Below, piece by piece: positions 45,866-59,029 of a stretch of 64,000 nucleotides of DNA. Position numbers and translations under genes: made by a program. This DNA is from Uloborus plumipes (Eukaryota > Arthropoda > Arachnida > Araneae > Uloboridae). The notes beneath the pieces are model-generated. The model saw only the letters and a list, made by a program, of their open reading frames with translations, ran no database searches and was not told where the DNA came from. Position 1 is the stretch's first letter. The number at the start of each line of letters is the position of its first letter. The DNA is taken from NCBI GenBank assembly GCA_038373865.1, contig JAXGGA010001594.1:12501-76500 (forward strand), read 5' to 3'.

Positions 45866-46400
45866 GCAGTAAGTAACCGCCCCCAATCCAGGGCAAAAGC
45901 AGAAACATGCAATACACCACCAGCTCGCTTATTCATCATGGACTTCAGTTTGAGGGTTTTTTTTTTTTTTTTTTTTTTTGCACGCGTCAACATGGAATAG
46001 GACGCAAACAAGCTGGAGGCAAAAATCCTCTTGTAGAAGCAAAGAGAGTCGAAAAAAAAAAAAAAAACTGGTAGCTAATGTGAAATTAGAATACCAGCTA
46101 GCTACTACACATTGGTGCGGTTCAAATCGTAAATTTTAAGGCAGAGGCTCAGAATATAAAGCAGTAAGAAACCGCCCCCAAGCCAAGGCTAAGACAGAGA
46201 CGTACCAATATGCAGTAGCTCGCTAGCTGGTGTTCTAATTTCACATTAGGTACCAGTTTTTTTTTGGCTCTCTTTGCTTCTATAAAAAGATTTTTGCATC
46301 CAGCTCGTTTACTTCCTGTTCCATGCTGACAAGTGCAAAAACGCGCGAAACTGCAGTCCATAGATAGAATAAGGAAGCTGGTGGTGTATTTCATCCTATT
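45866..46400. mobile_element. Pair of head-to-head fold-back/TIR elements
   Basis: Two diverged ~240-bp copies in opposite orientation (about 45866-46130 and 46157-46400). Shared blocks are aaccgcccccaagcca, acaccaccagctcg, ggactgcagtttcgcgc, gtgaaattagaa.accagctag and agaagcaaagagag. A T-run of about 22 (45958-45979) and an A-run at 46054-46067 mark internal slippage. A shorter relative is inserted at 49770-49937. Confidence 0.65.
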
Positions 46401-47993
46401 TAATCTTAACTGATGTTAAAATATTTCATAAGTTTACAATTGAAACCGAAAAATATCTTCTTAAAAATAACAGTCAGCAATATTTTGGTTTTATAACAGT
46501 TTTTACAAACAATGATTAAAATGAACTTTAACTTCTAATTGATAAAATTTTATAATTACTTATAATTTCATTCATGAAGAAAAAAAACTGCCAGAATCAA
46601 CACAGGCTCCTATAATGATTTCAAAAGCTTCTATAGCTTTATTTGGGAATATACATTCCGATTACACCCGCTTATATCTTACAATCATGTTATCCTCCCT
46701 TATAGATTTCCTTAGAACATATAAAAGAGGACCGCGAACCATGCAGGAAATTTTATAACAATTCGAGATCACAAAAGTTGCCAGTAATGCTCCTTCCGTT
46801 CTTTCAACAAATTGATTTATGCGACAGCTAAGGAAATCACTAGTCTCTTGAGTTCGGCGACGTTGGCCTATTGAGTGCTTCTGCTTTACCCAGCGGGTTG
46901 TTCTTAAACGTAATTCAATTTTCAAAATGTCGAACGTGATAGGAATAAACTGTCGCTGAACACTTTTAAGACTTGTTAGATTATTTCCTTATTATTAAGC
47001 AGGAAAGAAGGGAAAAGAGTTGGTCTGAGTAAAAAGTTATGCAAAAGTTCGGAATGCTTTATTTTACGAAATGAAAGGTTTTTTTTTTTTTTTTTTTTTG
47101 CAGCAATAAAATATATGTATAGAATCAAAATACCTATAAGCTATACATTGTAAAAATGTAAATTTTGAAAATAATAATTCTGCTCAACTCAGAATCTCGC
47201 ATTTGATTAAATTGCGTAGGTAAGTTTCAGGGAAATATGTTACATGAAAAAATATTAAAATCCACGAAAATAAATGGAAACATGAAATTTACTTCGCTTT
47301 GTTTAATAGAAAAATAATTTTTGTTTTGCACGAACATTCTGCTACTATACAAAGTGGTACACTTTATGGTTTCCTTTTTAGATATTAATTTTAATAAACG
47401 GTGTACAATATACAATCTAGCAATGAACTGACAGATATAAAGCAATTTTCATCTTAAATTTTTGCTAGAATAATTACGAAATATAGCGTTAAAACCATGT
47501 AATAAATGCCTAAAAGTTTTAACTAAGCATATATACTCGTATTTATATAGTCACGATTATAGCACTATTTTAAAAGAATTTTTATAACAATTCGAGATCA
47601 CAAAAGTTGCTAGTAATGCTCCTTCCGTTCTTTCAACAAATTGATTTATGCGAGAGCTAAGGAAATCACTAGTCTCTTCAGTTCAGCGACGCTGGCCTAT
47701 TGAGTGCTTCTGCTTTACCCAGCTGGTTGTTCTTAAACGTAATTCAATTTTCAAAACGTTGAACGTGATAGGAATGAACTGTAGCTAAACACTTTTAAGA
47801 CTATTTATTCCTTATTATTGCGCAGAAAAGAATGGCGAAGAGTTGGTACGAGTAAAAAGTTATGCAGAAGTTCAGAAAGTTTTATTTTACGAAATGAAAG
47901 TTTTTTTTTTTTTTTGCAGTAATGAAATATATGTATAGAATCAAAGACCTGTAAGATATGCATTGTAAAAATATTAATTTTTTAAGTATTAAC

Positions 47994-48242
47994 TGAAGGG
48001 GCAAGGGGATAAAGGTGATATGTGACAAATTTTGAAACTTACTTTTTACCACGGATGAAGATGATAAGTCTATCAGTATCATGTCGTCTTAGTCACAGAA
48101 ATGGTTGGTAGCTAAGAATATGACCTCGTTTTACCCGCTAAAAAAAATACATTAAAAAAAACAACACAATATTTTTTTTGAAAGCGTTTTCTAGAAATTG
48201 AAAAAAAAATTACGTATCACATTTATCCCCTTGCCCCCTTCA
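47994..48242. mobile_element. MITE with tgaaggggcaaggggataaa ends
   Basis: Left 47994-48026 and right 48209-48242 are inverted copies (about 30 bp with few mismatches). It is present only in the second unit of the tandem array. 249 bp. Confidence 0.7.
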
Positions 48243-49240
48243 ATTGATTAAATTTATAACTAATTATAATTTAATTCATTTAGAAAAAACAAGTGCCTGA
48301 ATCAACACAGGGTCCTTTAATGGTTTTAAAAACTTCTATAGCATTATTTTCGAAATATATAGCACGAATACACGCCTATGTCATACACTAATTTTATCCT
48401 CCCTCATAGATTTTCTCAGAACATATAAAAGAGGACCGCAAACCATACAGGAAATTTTATAACAATTCGAGATCACAAAAGTTGCCAGTAATGCTCCTTC
48501 CGTTCTTTCAACAAATTGATTTATGCGACAGCTAAGGAAATCACTAGGATCTTGAATTCAGCGACGCTGGCTTATTGAGTGCTTCTGCTTTACCCAGCGG
48601 GTTGTTCTTAAACGTAATTCGATTTTCAAAATACCTAACGTGATAGGAATAAACTGTCGCTGAACACTTTTAAGACTTGTTAGATTATTTCCTTATTATT
48701 AGGCAGAAAAGAAGGGTAAAGAGTTGGTCAGCGTAAAAAGTTATGCAAAAGTTAGGAATGCTTCATTTTACGAAATAAAAGTGGTTTTTTTGCGTCAATA
48801 AAATATATGTATAGAATAAAAGTACCTATAATCTATACATTGTAAAAATTTAAATTTTTAAAGTAATAGTTCTGTTCACCAAAGACTCTCGCATTTGTTT
48901 AAATTGCATAGGTAAGCTTCAGGGAAATATGTTACATGAAAAAATATTGAAATCAAAGAAAAATAAATGGAAACATGAAATTTACTTCGCTTTGTTTAAT
49001 ACAAAAATAATTTTTGTTTTGCCCGAACATTCTACTACTATACAAAGTGGTACACTTTATGGTTTCATTTTAGATATCAATTTTAATAAACGATTTACAA
49101 TATACAATATGTCAATGCACTGACAGATATAAAGTAATTTTCATCTTAAATTTTTGCCAGAATATTTGCGAAATATAATGTTAAAAACGTTTGATAAATG
49201 CCTAAAAGTTGTAACTAAGCATATATACTCGTACATATAT

Positions 49241-49382
49241 CTGTACCTCAGAACCAGACTAACGTAAGTCCACTTTCGTCATTTTTCGGTAAAGGGGAAA
49301 AACGATTGTCGAATAAATCGTTTTTCCCCTCTACTGAAAAATGACGAAAGTGGACTTACGTTAGTCTGGTTCTGAGGTACAG
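49241..49382. mobile_element. Palindromic hairpin element, copy 2
   Basis: 142 bp, the same element as 36469-36611, with arms almost perfectly paired. Flanked by atatat on both sides, within AT-rich sequence. Confidence 0.85.
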
Positions 49383-49769
49383 ATATATTCACTATTTTAA
49401 AAGAATTTTTGTAACAATTCGAGATCTCAAAATTTGCTTGTAATTCTCCTTTCGTTCTTACAACAAATTTATTTATGCGACAGCTGAGGAAATCACTAGT
49501 CTCTTGAATTCAGCGACACTAGCCTATTAAGAGCTTCTGCTTTACTCAGCGGGTTGTTCTTAAACGTAACTCGATTTTCAAAATGTCGAACGTCGTAGGA
49601 ATAAACTGTCGCTGAACACTTTTAAGACTTCTTAGATCATTTCCTTATATTATTATTGAGCAGAAAAGAAGGAAAAAGCGTTGGTCTGAGTAAAAAGTTA
49701 TGAAAAAGTTCAGAATGTTTTATTTTACAAAACGATTTTTTTTTTTCTTTTTGCAGCAATGAAATATAT

Positions 49770-49937
49770 CAAGAACTAAATAACCACCCCTAAGCCAGGC
49801 TGGAGGCAGAAACTTGCACTACACCACTAACTCGTTTATCCCATCCAGGGACTGCAGTTTCGTGCTTTTTGGCACTCAAGTGCCAAAAAGCATGAAACTG
49901 CTGTCCAAGGATTGAATAAACGAGTTATTGGTGTATT
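49770..49937. mobile_element. Short fold-back element with 14-bp target duplication
   Basis: A 168-bp insertion bounded by gcaatgaaatatat at 49756-49769 and 49938-49951. Sister units of the array have one copy of this site (near 47105 and 47923), a natural empty site. The core gctttttggcactcaagtgc is the centre of an inverted repeat that includes tttat/ataaacgag and cactacaccactaactcg-like arms. Related to 45866-46400. Confidence 0.8.
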
Positions 49938-50290
49938 GCAATGAAATATATGAATAGAATCAAAGTATTTACAATCTATACATTGTAAAAATGTTAATGT
50001 TTAAAGTAATAATTATTTTCACCTCAGAATCACGAATTTGTGTTTAAATTGCGTAGATAAGCTTCAGGGAATTATGTTGCATAAATAGCTATTAAAATTT
50101 AAAAAAAAATGGAAATGTGAAATTTACTTCGTTTTGTTTCGTAGAAAAATAATTTTTGTTTTGCACTAACAGTCTGCTACTGTACAAAGTAGTACACCTT
50201 ATGGTTTTCTCGAAATTTTATAGCAATTTCCTTCTTAATGTTTGTACCGTGTAATAACTGCCTAAAAATGTTAACTATATACATTCACGA

Positions 50291-53200
50291 CTAGAGTACT
50301 ATTTTAAACCTGAAACGGAAAATGTTTATTCCATGAAATAAATATTTTTACGAGATCTAATGAGTGATGAAAAGAAATTTTTAAAATTAATGTTTTTTGT
50401 TTTAAATAGTCACAGTTTTTAAATTTTATAAGTATAAAATTTGCCCCGAAAATGCTTAAGCTTTTCAAAAATAGAATTTTTGCGAAATATTTTCTTTAAT
50501 GGTCGTTGCTTTATAAATACATGTAAACTGTGTAAATAACAGAGAACAGTCAAGCTCGCAAAATTTTTGATCATATCAACGTAATTTCAAAAAAGAAATA
50601 TGCTAACAAATCAGCAAAATTCTAGAAAACACATCCTATGACGCAGACAAGTGCTAAAATACCACAAAGCCTTATTAAATAAATGTATTCCAATGATTGT
50701 TTTAAAAGAGTGCATCTTAAACCTTCAATAAGATTGTAATACAGAACTCTTATTGAATGTTTAAGTACCTTTAATTTTCCTTAGAACCAATTTCTCGCTC
50801 CGAAAAAAAAAATAATAAAAATAAATATATAAATGCGTAACTAATAAGAATAAACAACTTATACAGATGAAATATTTTATGCTATCTTCATAGTCTATGT
50901 CAAAATTTAAACTCTCGAATGACTGGTCATGTGAGTTACCAAAAAGGAATTTTGCGCCCCTCGTTAACAGATTTTATTTTGTTTTGTTAACAAAAAATAA
51001 AACTCCTAGTCGTATGAGAACGATGGAGATATTAATATAACACCACAGAGGTCGACCCACCTTAAATATTCTTCTCCCTAGTAAAACTAACCATGGATGA
51101 ACAAAATTATTATCAAAATGCTGTCATATTTTCGGTTAAACTATAATTTTAGAAAAATGTAAACATATATTCATTTTTTCTCTCTCTCATTCTCTTATAT
51201 TTTTTCTCTCATTAACATTAGCGATGCTCAATAAGTACCTCAAAAATGTTCTATGCATTGAAAGGACAAAGATTTTGCATAAAACATGCATTACATGTCC
51301 AGCACCTAATTGAAAAGATGTTAGCAAAACCTTTTTATTTTTTTCTATGTAAAAAATGTTAGTTTTTAGAGTTTGTATGCAATTGTTTTCGACTTGATTA
51401 AAACGTCTTCAACCCATGCATCCATTTTTTTTAATTAAGAAAAAAATAAAAGGTATGTAAATGTATATTAAATGGAGGTACAAACGTAGACTTAAGTGTA
51501 AATTTAAGAAAAAGCATTGTAGCTTTCCTACTTTTTTAAATATTTCATATTTCTACACAAATAAAACGTTATGCTTATGCAATGAACGTACCTAAAATAC
51601 AAATACGCGCAAACAACAAAAATCTCGAAAAATCTATTCGAATAACTCTATTTATCGGATAAGCTAAACACGTAAAAGGTTAATGCATACTATAGCCGAG
51701 AGGATATTTCTTTAGTCAGACTACTTACGTTCCTTAGAAACCGATACACTACGATAGCATTCTGTTCATTCTTTCTGTTTGGATACCGTAATTCCATCAA
51801 AGATGTGTTCCCCTGAACAAAGGAGGACGACTGATTTTATTCACGGTTTTCCCTTTAGTGGTTCTCTCAAAAAGTAATAACGTTTGGATAAGTTGGAACG
51901 TGACCTAAATGACCAAAGTTGTGGTTAATGCCAATCATGCATTTTAAAGAGTCAAAAATGCTTGCTACACGAAATCGTTATTTGTTTGATGTCGTAAAAG
52001 TCTGAGTTCACGGTCCCATATTTATTTAATAGATAATTTGAGTAAGGAATTGTAGCAAAGCTGGAATTGTAATTTTACATGGATTGTATTTACACGCGAG
52101 CAATGCGTGCAGACATTAACTACATTTATTAACATTCAAACGTGAGACAACTTAATAGTAGTAAATTTTATTTTTGATAGACTGTAATTTCTTAAATGAA
52201 ACTGCAATGTTTCTAGATTTGTATCTAACCTTAATAATATGATCATGATAAAGTTTAAAAATTTCGTGCTCGAGACTTGAAACAAGGGATGCAAGAGACA
52301 GTGATAAGATTACCTTTAATGCTTCAATGATTCTACGACATCCTTTCATGATCTTCTATGATTATGGATTCGTTGATGCATCGGTAGTTCTAATTTCTCT
52401 AACTAGAATATCGCAGAGCGCCCAACAGATAATCAGAGTAGAAAACGCCCTATAGAAGATCCCAAAAGGTTGATTTTGATTTTCCATAAATATGAATAAT
52501 CTTACATGTATGATACAAGCGTAATTTATTATTAGTGTATTATGATACAAGGGTATTTTTCGCACAGGGTAACGAAAAAGTTGCGTTTCGTTACAAAAAC
52601 TCTAGAATGGACATGTTTTTTTTTCTAATATATATTTTCAAAATGCACTATCATAAATAGCAGTAAATTCCAGATTATTATCATAAGTAATAACTCTTAG
52701 GTAAAGACTATTCCTAAGTAGATTATTAATATCTGTAATAACTTAGTTTCTGAACAAAGCTGTTTATATGGCAAAGTAAAATGTGTAACAAATTTCAATA
52801 TATTGCGCTAAAAACTAAACTCATATGTTTGTTTTAAATTTCTGCTCTCTCGCTGATTAAAAAAATAACCATAAATAAACATAATGAAACGATTGTTTAA
52901 CATCGCTTTCTTGTTAAAAAAAGTATCGCCATTTTTCCCCCTTACGCAGAAACAATAATATGAAATCTGTTTAAAATATATGTGAAATTCTCTTATGATC
53001 GATCTGAATTTGAGAAAAAAACAAATTCAACATTCCAGCAGGCATAACAGTTCTAAAAATAGACTGCATTAGTATCAAGGTTACGTTCTTTCAACCAGCA
53101 GCAACGTCATTAATCACCTTGCTCTATATACTAAATGTACAGAATATAAATCACTTTTATCGGTATCAGTGCATTTTATCGCAATACTGCATCCAATTTA

Positions 53201-55728
53201 CGGAGCCTCTTCAAGAGAATAGATCGTTCTCGCAGAAGCAACCTATGGATAATACGTGATCAAAAAAAAAAAAAAAAAAACGCAGAGTACACCCAAAATT
53301 TAAATTTTACATTCTTGATATTATTCCGAGGGTAATTTCACATTCATTTGGGAACTTTTTTCTACAATTGAAAGTTCAATTTTCTTTTTAGTTGTGTGAA
53401 AATATATGGTCAGAACAATTAATGAGCTTTTACTTGCACACGTGAAACAGACGCATATAGAAATTATAGGCGTGTTGCAAGAACGATCGATGTGTATATG
53501 ATCTTTCCAAATCATAGTTAAATTACAGTAGTTATTATGGTGCAAGTAGTATAAACATTTTTATCACAGTTAAATGCAAATTTTGATTTTTATATTTACA
53601 GTAGAGGACATGGATGTGTTTTTTATGTGTGAAATATTGCGAGATTTTCAAAAATCATATTTTATGTTCAGATATTTGTTACGATTTTAAACCATATAAA
53701 CAAAGCATAAAAGTGCGTATTATATTTTTTCAAACAATATTCATACTATATGTATTGGGGGATACACTCTAAAACGAGAACAGAACTGAATATTTGTGTG
53801 GAATTCTTTAAGCACCTTAGAATGTATATATTTCATTTATATATTTTTATGTTTTATAAATTGCAATTTGTTTCCTTCAATCATCCAAGGTTCCTAAATA
53901 TTTGCACATTATCAATTTTCACGCAAATTCAAATTTTTAATCAATTAATATTAGTTTAAAGAATGAATTTTATAATGACTGACACAGGAATAGACTGACT
54001 AAAGAAATCTCCCAATTTTGCCCACATTAGTCATGAAATACAGCACGTAGGGAGTTAAAATAAAACGAAAAGCTTAAATTATGATATGATTTTATAAGAA
54101 TGAAATTTTCAACTCAGTTGGTTTGTATACGTATATAAATCTGCTATGAGAGACCAGATAAAGTTGGTGAATTTTTAACCTTTAAAAAAAATTGTAAAAG
54201 CAGTAGATTTATTTTAGGTAATCCTGCATAATTTCAGCAACCGAGCTGAATTCACTTTTTTTTGGTCCTGGTTTGCTTGAGATATTATAGTTACACATTT
54301 TTTTTTAATTGCTGGAAAAAAAGAAAAGAAAAAAAAAACACGTTGTATGCTTGCCAAATTTCTCATCTGGGCCTCAAGAATAATTGAAATAAGCACAGAT
54401 AAGCAGTCATAAAGTAAAAATAAATTAGAACTAAACTTGTTTTTAAGTAGGTATACCATATAAAATCTTTAACTATGCTTTCAGAAGTGGATGTTGAGAA
54501 AAGCAAATAGCATGATTTAACTTTTTTATTCTGTTCTATAATGGTTTTACGAACAGTAATACGCTCAGTAGACTGCAATACAAAAATGTCAATATGCTTC
54601 ACTAACATTGCACACAGTTATTATCCTATTCCGTATTGTAACAGAATAATAGCTTCCGAATTCAAAGAAAATGTCAGCTCTTCTTCGTTATTCGAGGGCC
54701 ACGCGTGACCTTTCCCAAACTGAATCTATTTTTTTCACGATCCTATTTTTTAAAGTTTCCAAGGAATACAGGCAAATTGAAACTTCCTCACATTCGTATC
54801 TTGTATCTTATTTATTTATTTATTTTTTCTTTTTTTCCCCCTATCTTAAGATTTTTTGTTATTTGGGGGGAACCTTTTAATACTGCTTGTCATTTTGCAT
54901 AGTTTTTTTTCTTGCCTTTTTTCTTGAAAAAACATTGCCTAGTTTGTCCCAACTAGCCATACTGAATTCAAGTTTTCGTAGTATAAGGAGAGTTTTACAA
55001 TCTAATATCGGTAAGCGTATACCTGTTTTGATGAAATAAGGTGTTGTACAATATTACCGAATTTCAGAAATGCAATAGCTTTGTAAGTATAAAAACATTT
55101 TATACACATACATTTCATTATAAAAATAATTTGTATATGTTTCAGAAATTGTTTTAATCAGTACGCAGATACATTTTCATTTTTTGCTCTTCTGCGCGAC
55201 TTCCCAAGTGAAGCCCTTAACTATTCTTTGAAAATTTTCTGGTGCCAAGTCTTTATTTATTTTTTTTTTCACGATTTCCTTCAGGCCTGTTATTTCGAGC
55301 CTCGGGGGGGGGGGGGGAGTCAATGCCCTCCTGACTTTGGGAAATCAATGTATTTACATGTAAGTAGGCGTGGTTTTCCATTTTTTGGCAAATTTACATT
55401 GTGTTTACAACCTTTGCACTTCCCTGGAAAAATTCGAAATGACGGGACTGATTCCCATGTAAACGACACAAACGTTCTACTTGGGGCAGGGGAGGAAACA
55501 CCCCCATTATTGAACTATTCCTACAAGAGCAGAATTAAAGAGATACAATTAAAAAACATTTTAAAGGTTTTGCTAATTTCAATTACAAAGATTTTATTTA
55601 TCAACAAATAAAAGATGGCAACGGGGAAAAAAATTAAATTGTCTGAAACAGGAGATGCTTTAGAGTACGCATCGTCTGCTTTAGAGTAAGAAGACATAGT
55701 ATATGTCAAAAGCATTTTATTACATAAC
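50291..55728. other. No gene recognised over 5.4 kb; unassigned complex stretch at about 51640-51960
   Basis: AT-rich with A- and T-runs (53263-53280, 54300-54306) and a G-run at about 55303-55317. The stretch 51640-51960 is more complex and has no repeat signature; it may be unique host sequence. Short frames here show no domain. Confidence 0.45.
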
Positions 55729-56165
55729 TAGCTACTTTACTGGGCTCTGCACGGGATCTATCTTGAGGAAAAATGTCATGACAAGTGACACATGTATCCT
55801 GATTAAATTAAAGTCAATAGTTTGCCAGAACGCAGTACGAAAAATGAATCAATCGCCATTTTTTTTAAAAACCCGTCCGTTACAGAAAAAGCCTAAAGCA
55901 AAAGCAAGAATTTTATTCGTTTATGTTCAAGAAAAAAATGGCAACACCTTTTTCTCATTAATAATTTATTTTGGGCGCATTCAGAGTGCTTTCAGAGAAG
56001 CTCGGGTTCTTCCCAAAGCGTTCAGAGCCGCCATTTTGAAAGCCCGAACGTCCCAAATGCTGTCCAGAGAAGACTCCAGAGCCGCTCGGTTTGAAACAGC
56101 AGCCCAGGAACTTGGGAGATATTGGGCAGATAGGTCACATATTTGGGCGTTTAGCGAAGGATGAT
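55729..56165 (-). repeat. Possible Helitron-like 3' end followed by a GC-richer stretch
   Basis: At 55729 actagctactttactgggct resembles the minus-orientation CTAG ends elsewhere in the window; no matching 5' end was found. From about 55975 to 56165 the sequence is GC-richer and includes gagccgccattttgaaagcc. A 153-codon plus-strand frame (55703-56164) crosses both parts; its N-terminal part lies on repeat sequence and I do not consider it a gene. Confidence 0.3.
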
Positions 56166-56668
56166 GCTCATTGGCTGAAATTTATTGCTCTTTCGTCTGC
56201 TAAGATTTACGAAGTGTGATTAAAAAGGAAGAAACTACGTGTATCGTTTTTTAGAGACATTTTGGCGATCTGACAAGTTGTATAGAAAAGGGATTATTTC
56301 TTTAACCAAATGAGGTCAAAAAAAAAAAGACAACATGATAGGAAACCATTCTAAATTTGTCGTCTGTAAAACATATTTTACTTCATTATTAATTTATTTC
56401 AATATAAACTGCAGTAAATGGCTTGAGCGAACGAATTTAGCTTTTAATTTATCGTTTGCTGGTTGATGTTTGTGATGTTTATTGTTTTTATTATCATTGC
56501 GAAGAATAATGCATGACATTTCTATGACTAACACTTAAAATTTTTAGGATCAGTTGACTTTAAAAGAAAAAAGGGCTCCAAATATATTTTTGCAATGTGA
56601 TTATTGTTGAACTGTAATTTGCAGCAATAATTGCATTTAATTGGCGACAAAAGTAAAAATGACAAGTA

Positions 56669-58347
56669 GGGTGAGTTCTGGTAAGTGCGTACCCTTTTTT
56701 TCAAAGTTCATGTTCTCAAGGATGCTGCTCTGTTGAAAAATCTTGTACACTCACAATTTTTTTTAGTTTTCTTTCCAGATCCTTTACTAAGATTTTCAAG
56801 CATATAATATGTCAAATAAACCATAAGCATAGGTTTTGTGACCGGATTTATGACACCTATTCTAAGGTACGCACTTTCCCTACCTAACGGGGTAAGTGCG
56901 TCCACCTTAAATTATGTGAATATGAGCAGGAAAAAACTTCTGGCACATATTAAATATGTTTGGTAGTTGCCTTGGGATAATTCCTAATACTAGAGATCAG
57001 CACTTGCTTGCATGGATGAATCGCTATCAGTGATATTCCACGCGTCTTACGAGTAACTGTGGTTTGAGGATTGAGAGAGTTGTGTCTGTGATTCTTCCTC
57101 TATCCTTTTAATAAGACCAAGTGAGCAAATGTGCGTTGTTTTTATTTAGTAATAATCACTTATAGTCTACATAGTTTATTTTGGCTTAATACATTAATCA
57201 GTCTGTATTTAAGCCAGGGTTCGCACTTACCCCTTCTTAAACGTAAAATGAGACATATGCGTCTAATAGCGTGTGGTAAGTGCGTACCCAAGTGATTTAC
57301 TTTAATTTTGGTTGTATGATAGACCGTCAGGTGACCTGGGTGAACACTTCTTTTTCTTTATTTAATACGGTTGGGAAATGTTTTTCTATTAGAATCAGCA
57401 GCAGTGAAAAAAAAAAAAGAAAAAAAAAAAAAAGAAAATAATTGATCATGATATGATGCTTGTACATTTTTTTATTGTACATTGAACTAGTGTTTCACAA
57501 GGTGTTTCTTAATTCCGTTAAAAAAAAATTTATTCAGTATTCCACCTTCGTTTTTTAAATCAGTAAAGTGTTGGTTCCTTATTTAGTGTTTCACTTAATT
57601 TCATTGCTTCATTTGTCATTCTGGTTTAAATTAAGTATGGCATATGATCCTATTTTCAACGAAAAATTTACTAACTGATATCTAAAAGCCAATATATTTC
57701 AGAGGTAATGAATAAAACTGAAATCTTATGCCTCATTCAATGTAAATAGAAACACTTGATGGAAATGACGTCGGATTTATAATCTGCTTATAAGAGAGTT
57801 ATACGTGAACTTAAAGGCGTATTACGAGAGTCGGAATTTCCACGTAATGGTACACACTTGCCTCATCATAATGATACGCATTTGTTCCGCATAATAGTAC
57901 GCATATGCCTCACGATAGTGGTATGCACTTGCCCCATCATAATGGTACGCACTTACCCCCACCTCACTTTAAAGAAAGGGAAAGTGCGTACCGTCATATA
58001 AACAAATTTTAGTTAGAGTATTTGATCAAAATACCCCATGTATGTTATTAGTAGCTATTACTCAAACGAAACAACTTGTATTTGCTGACTTCAATTGCTT
58101 GGTATGACTACAAGAGAAACTGAAACAAAACCTTCTCAATCTTTACTTCAGAGGTATTTTGAAGACATTTAAGTTGTCTCTGATTGTGTTTCGTCTATTT
58201 AATCCATGCCTGAATTCTACCTATTGAAATTATCATTAGACAATTATCTAACGTAGTCGATGTGTTGCAGAAGCCATTTCAGGACAGTGTTTATATAATT
58301 CCCAGTGGACGCACTTACCCCGTGGACGCACTTACCAGAACTCACCC
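56669..58347. mobile_element. Motif-saturated TIR element B (ggtaagtgcgtacc family)
   Basis: Ends are inverted gggtgagttctggtaagtgc... flanked by TA (56667-56668, 58348-58349). The motif ggtaagtgcgtacc recurs inside about a dozen times in both orientations, clustered at 56865-56905, 57218-57290, 57848-57990 and 58305-58335. 1679 bp, no transposase frame. The architecture parallels 16588-17853. Confidence 0.8.
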
Positions 58348-58919
58348 TATTATATTCTTCGTTGCAACCCTAATTTCGCAAGTTTTCAATTCAAATTAAT
58401 TACCAGATTCGTCGCAGTCCTTGATCAATGGTGCAGAGAGAGGTGAAACAAAGACCCACCCACTTAAGTAGACTATGAGCTGTCCAATGATCCATCTGGC
58501 TTGGTCGCACAAAATTTAAATGTTTTATCTCTTTGGCTTATATCTTTAATTTTATGACGTATTGAAGATGAGCAATGTGACGTCTTCAAGCTCTAGAACC
58601 AATACGAATTGCAAATCCCATTCTTCAATTTTCATCTGCGTATCCCCCCTTCATGAATATAGACAATTCTGAAAAAAAGGAGAAGTCAAGTGCCATCTCT
58701 TCAAAGCCAGCCTTTATTTTAACTGTTGTGAAAAAAAAAGTCTGCTTTTCTTTTTTCAGTTTTTAAGGAATTAAAACTAGGTAAATAATGAAAATATCGT
58801 ATAAATTGCGGTATTGCAACGTTTTTTCTATAATGTTTAATTTCGGAAATTGGTTTCTGTAAATAACAAAATTGCTCTTATTTTCTCTTTTGTCTTATTT
58901 TTATATCGTAGTTTTAAGG
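58348..58919. other. No feature recognised
   Basis: AT-rich DNA between element B and a Helitron-like 3' end. Confidence 0.45.
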
Positions 58920-59029
58920 AATTATAATTGAATTATACCTAAAATTGAGTATTCTTTTTGCGATATCAATTCACTACCAAATGACGTTTTAGTTTTATAC
59001 CACGGGCAAAGCCGTGCGGGTACCGCTAG
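58920..59029 (+). repeat. Helitron-like 3' end
   Basis: The sequence ends with the hairpin cacgggcaaagccgtg and taccgCTAG|T at 59026-59029. It matches the minus-strand 3' ~110 bases of 12738-14506. The 5' partner was not found, so the copy is partial or its start is too diverged. Confidence 0.6.

Larger units (their letters stand above)
46535..50290. repeat. Four-unit tandem array, unit about 0.8-0.95 kb
   Basis: The marker taacaattcgagatcacaaa occurs at 46755, 47585, 48460 and 49412 in direct orientation, followed each time by the same ~300 bp (ttatgcgacagctaaggaaa, acccagcgggttgttcttaa) and a variable poly-T. Units 1 and 3 additionally share an upstream ~200 bp (atcaacacaggctcctataa, acatataaaagaggaccgc). 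Unit 2 carries a MITE (47994-48242), an insertion lies between units 3 and 4 (49241-49382) and another in unit 4 (49770-49937). Function unknown; no convincing frame is conserved between units. Confidence 0.8.

Noticed and set aside
55228..55611. 127-aa plus-strand frame
   Set aside because: It includes a G-run coding a Gly stretch and T-run-derived Phe; no domain, and frame continuity depends on homopolymers.
55703..56164. 153-aa plus-strand frame
   Set aside because: The N-terminal part overlies a Helitron-like repeat end and no domain is visible; its GC-richer C-terminal part remains unexplained but is not enough to call a gene.
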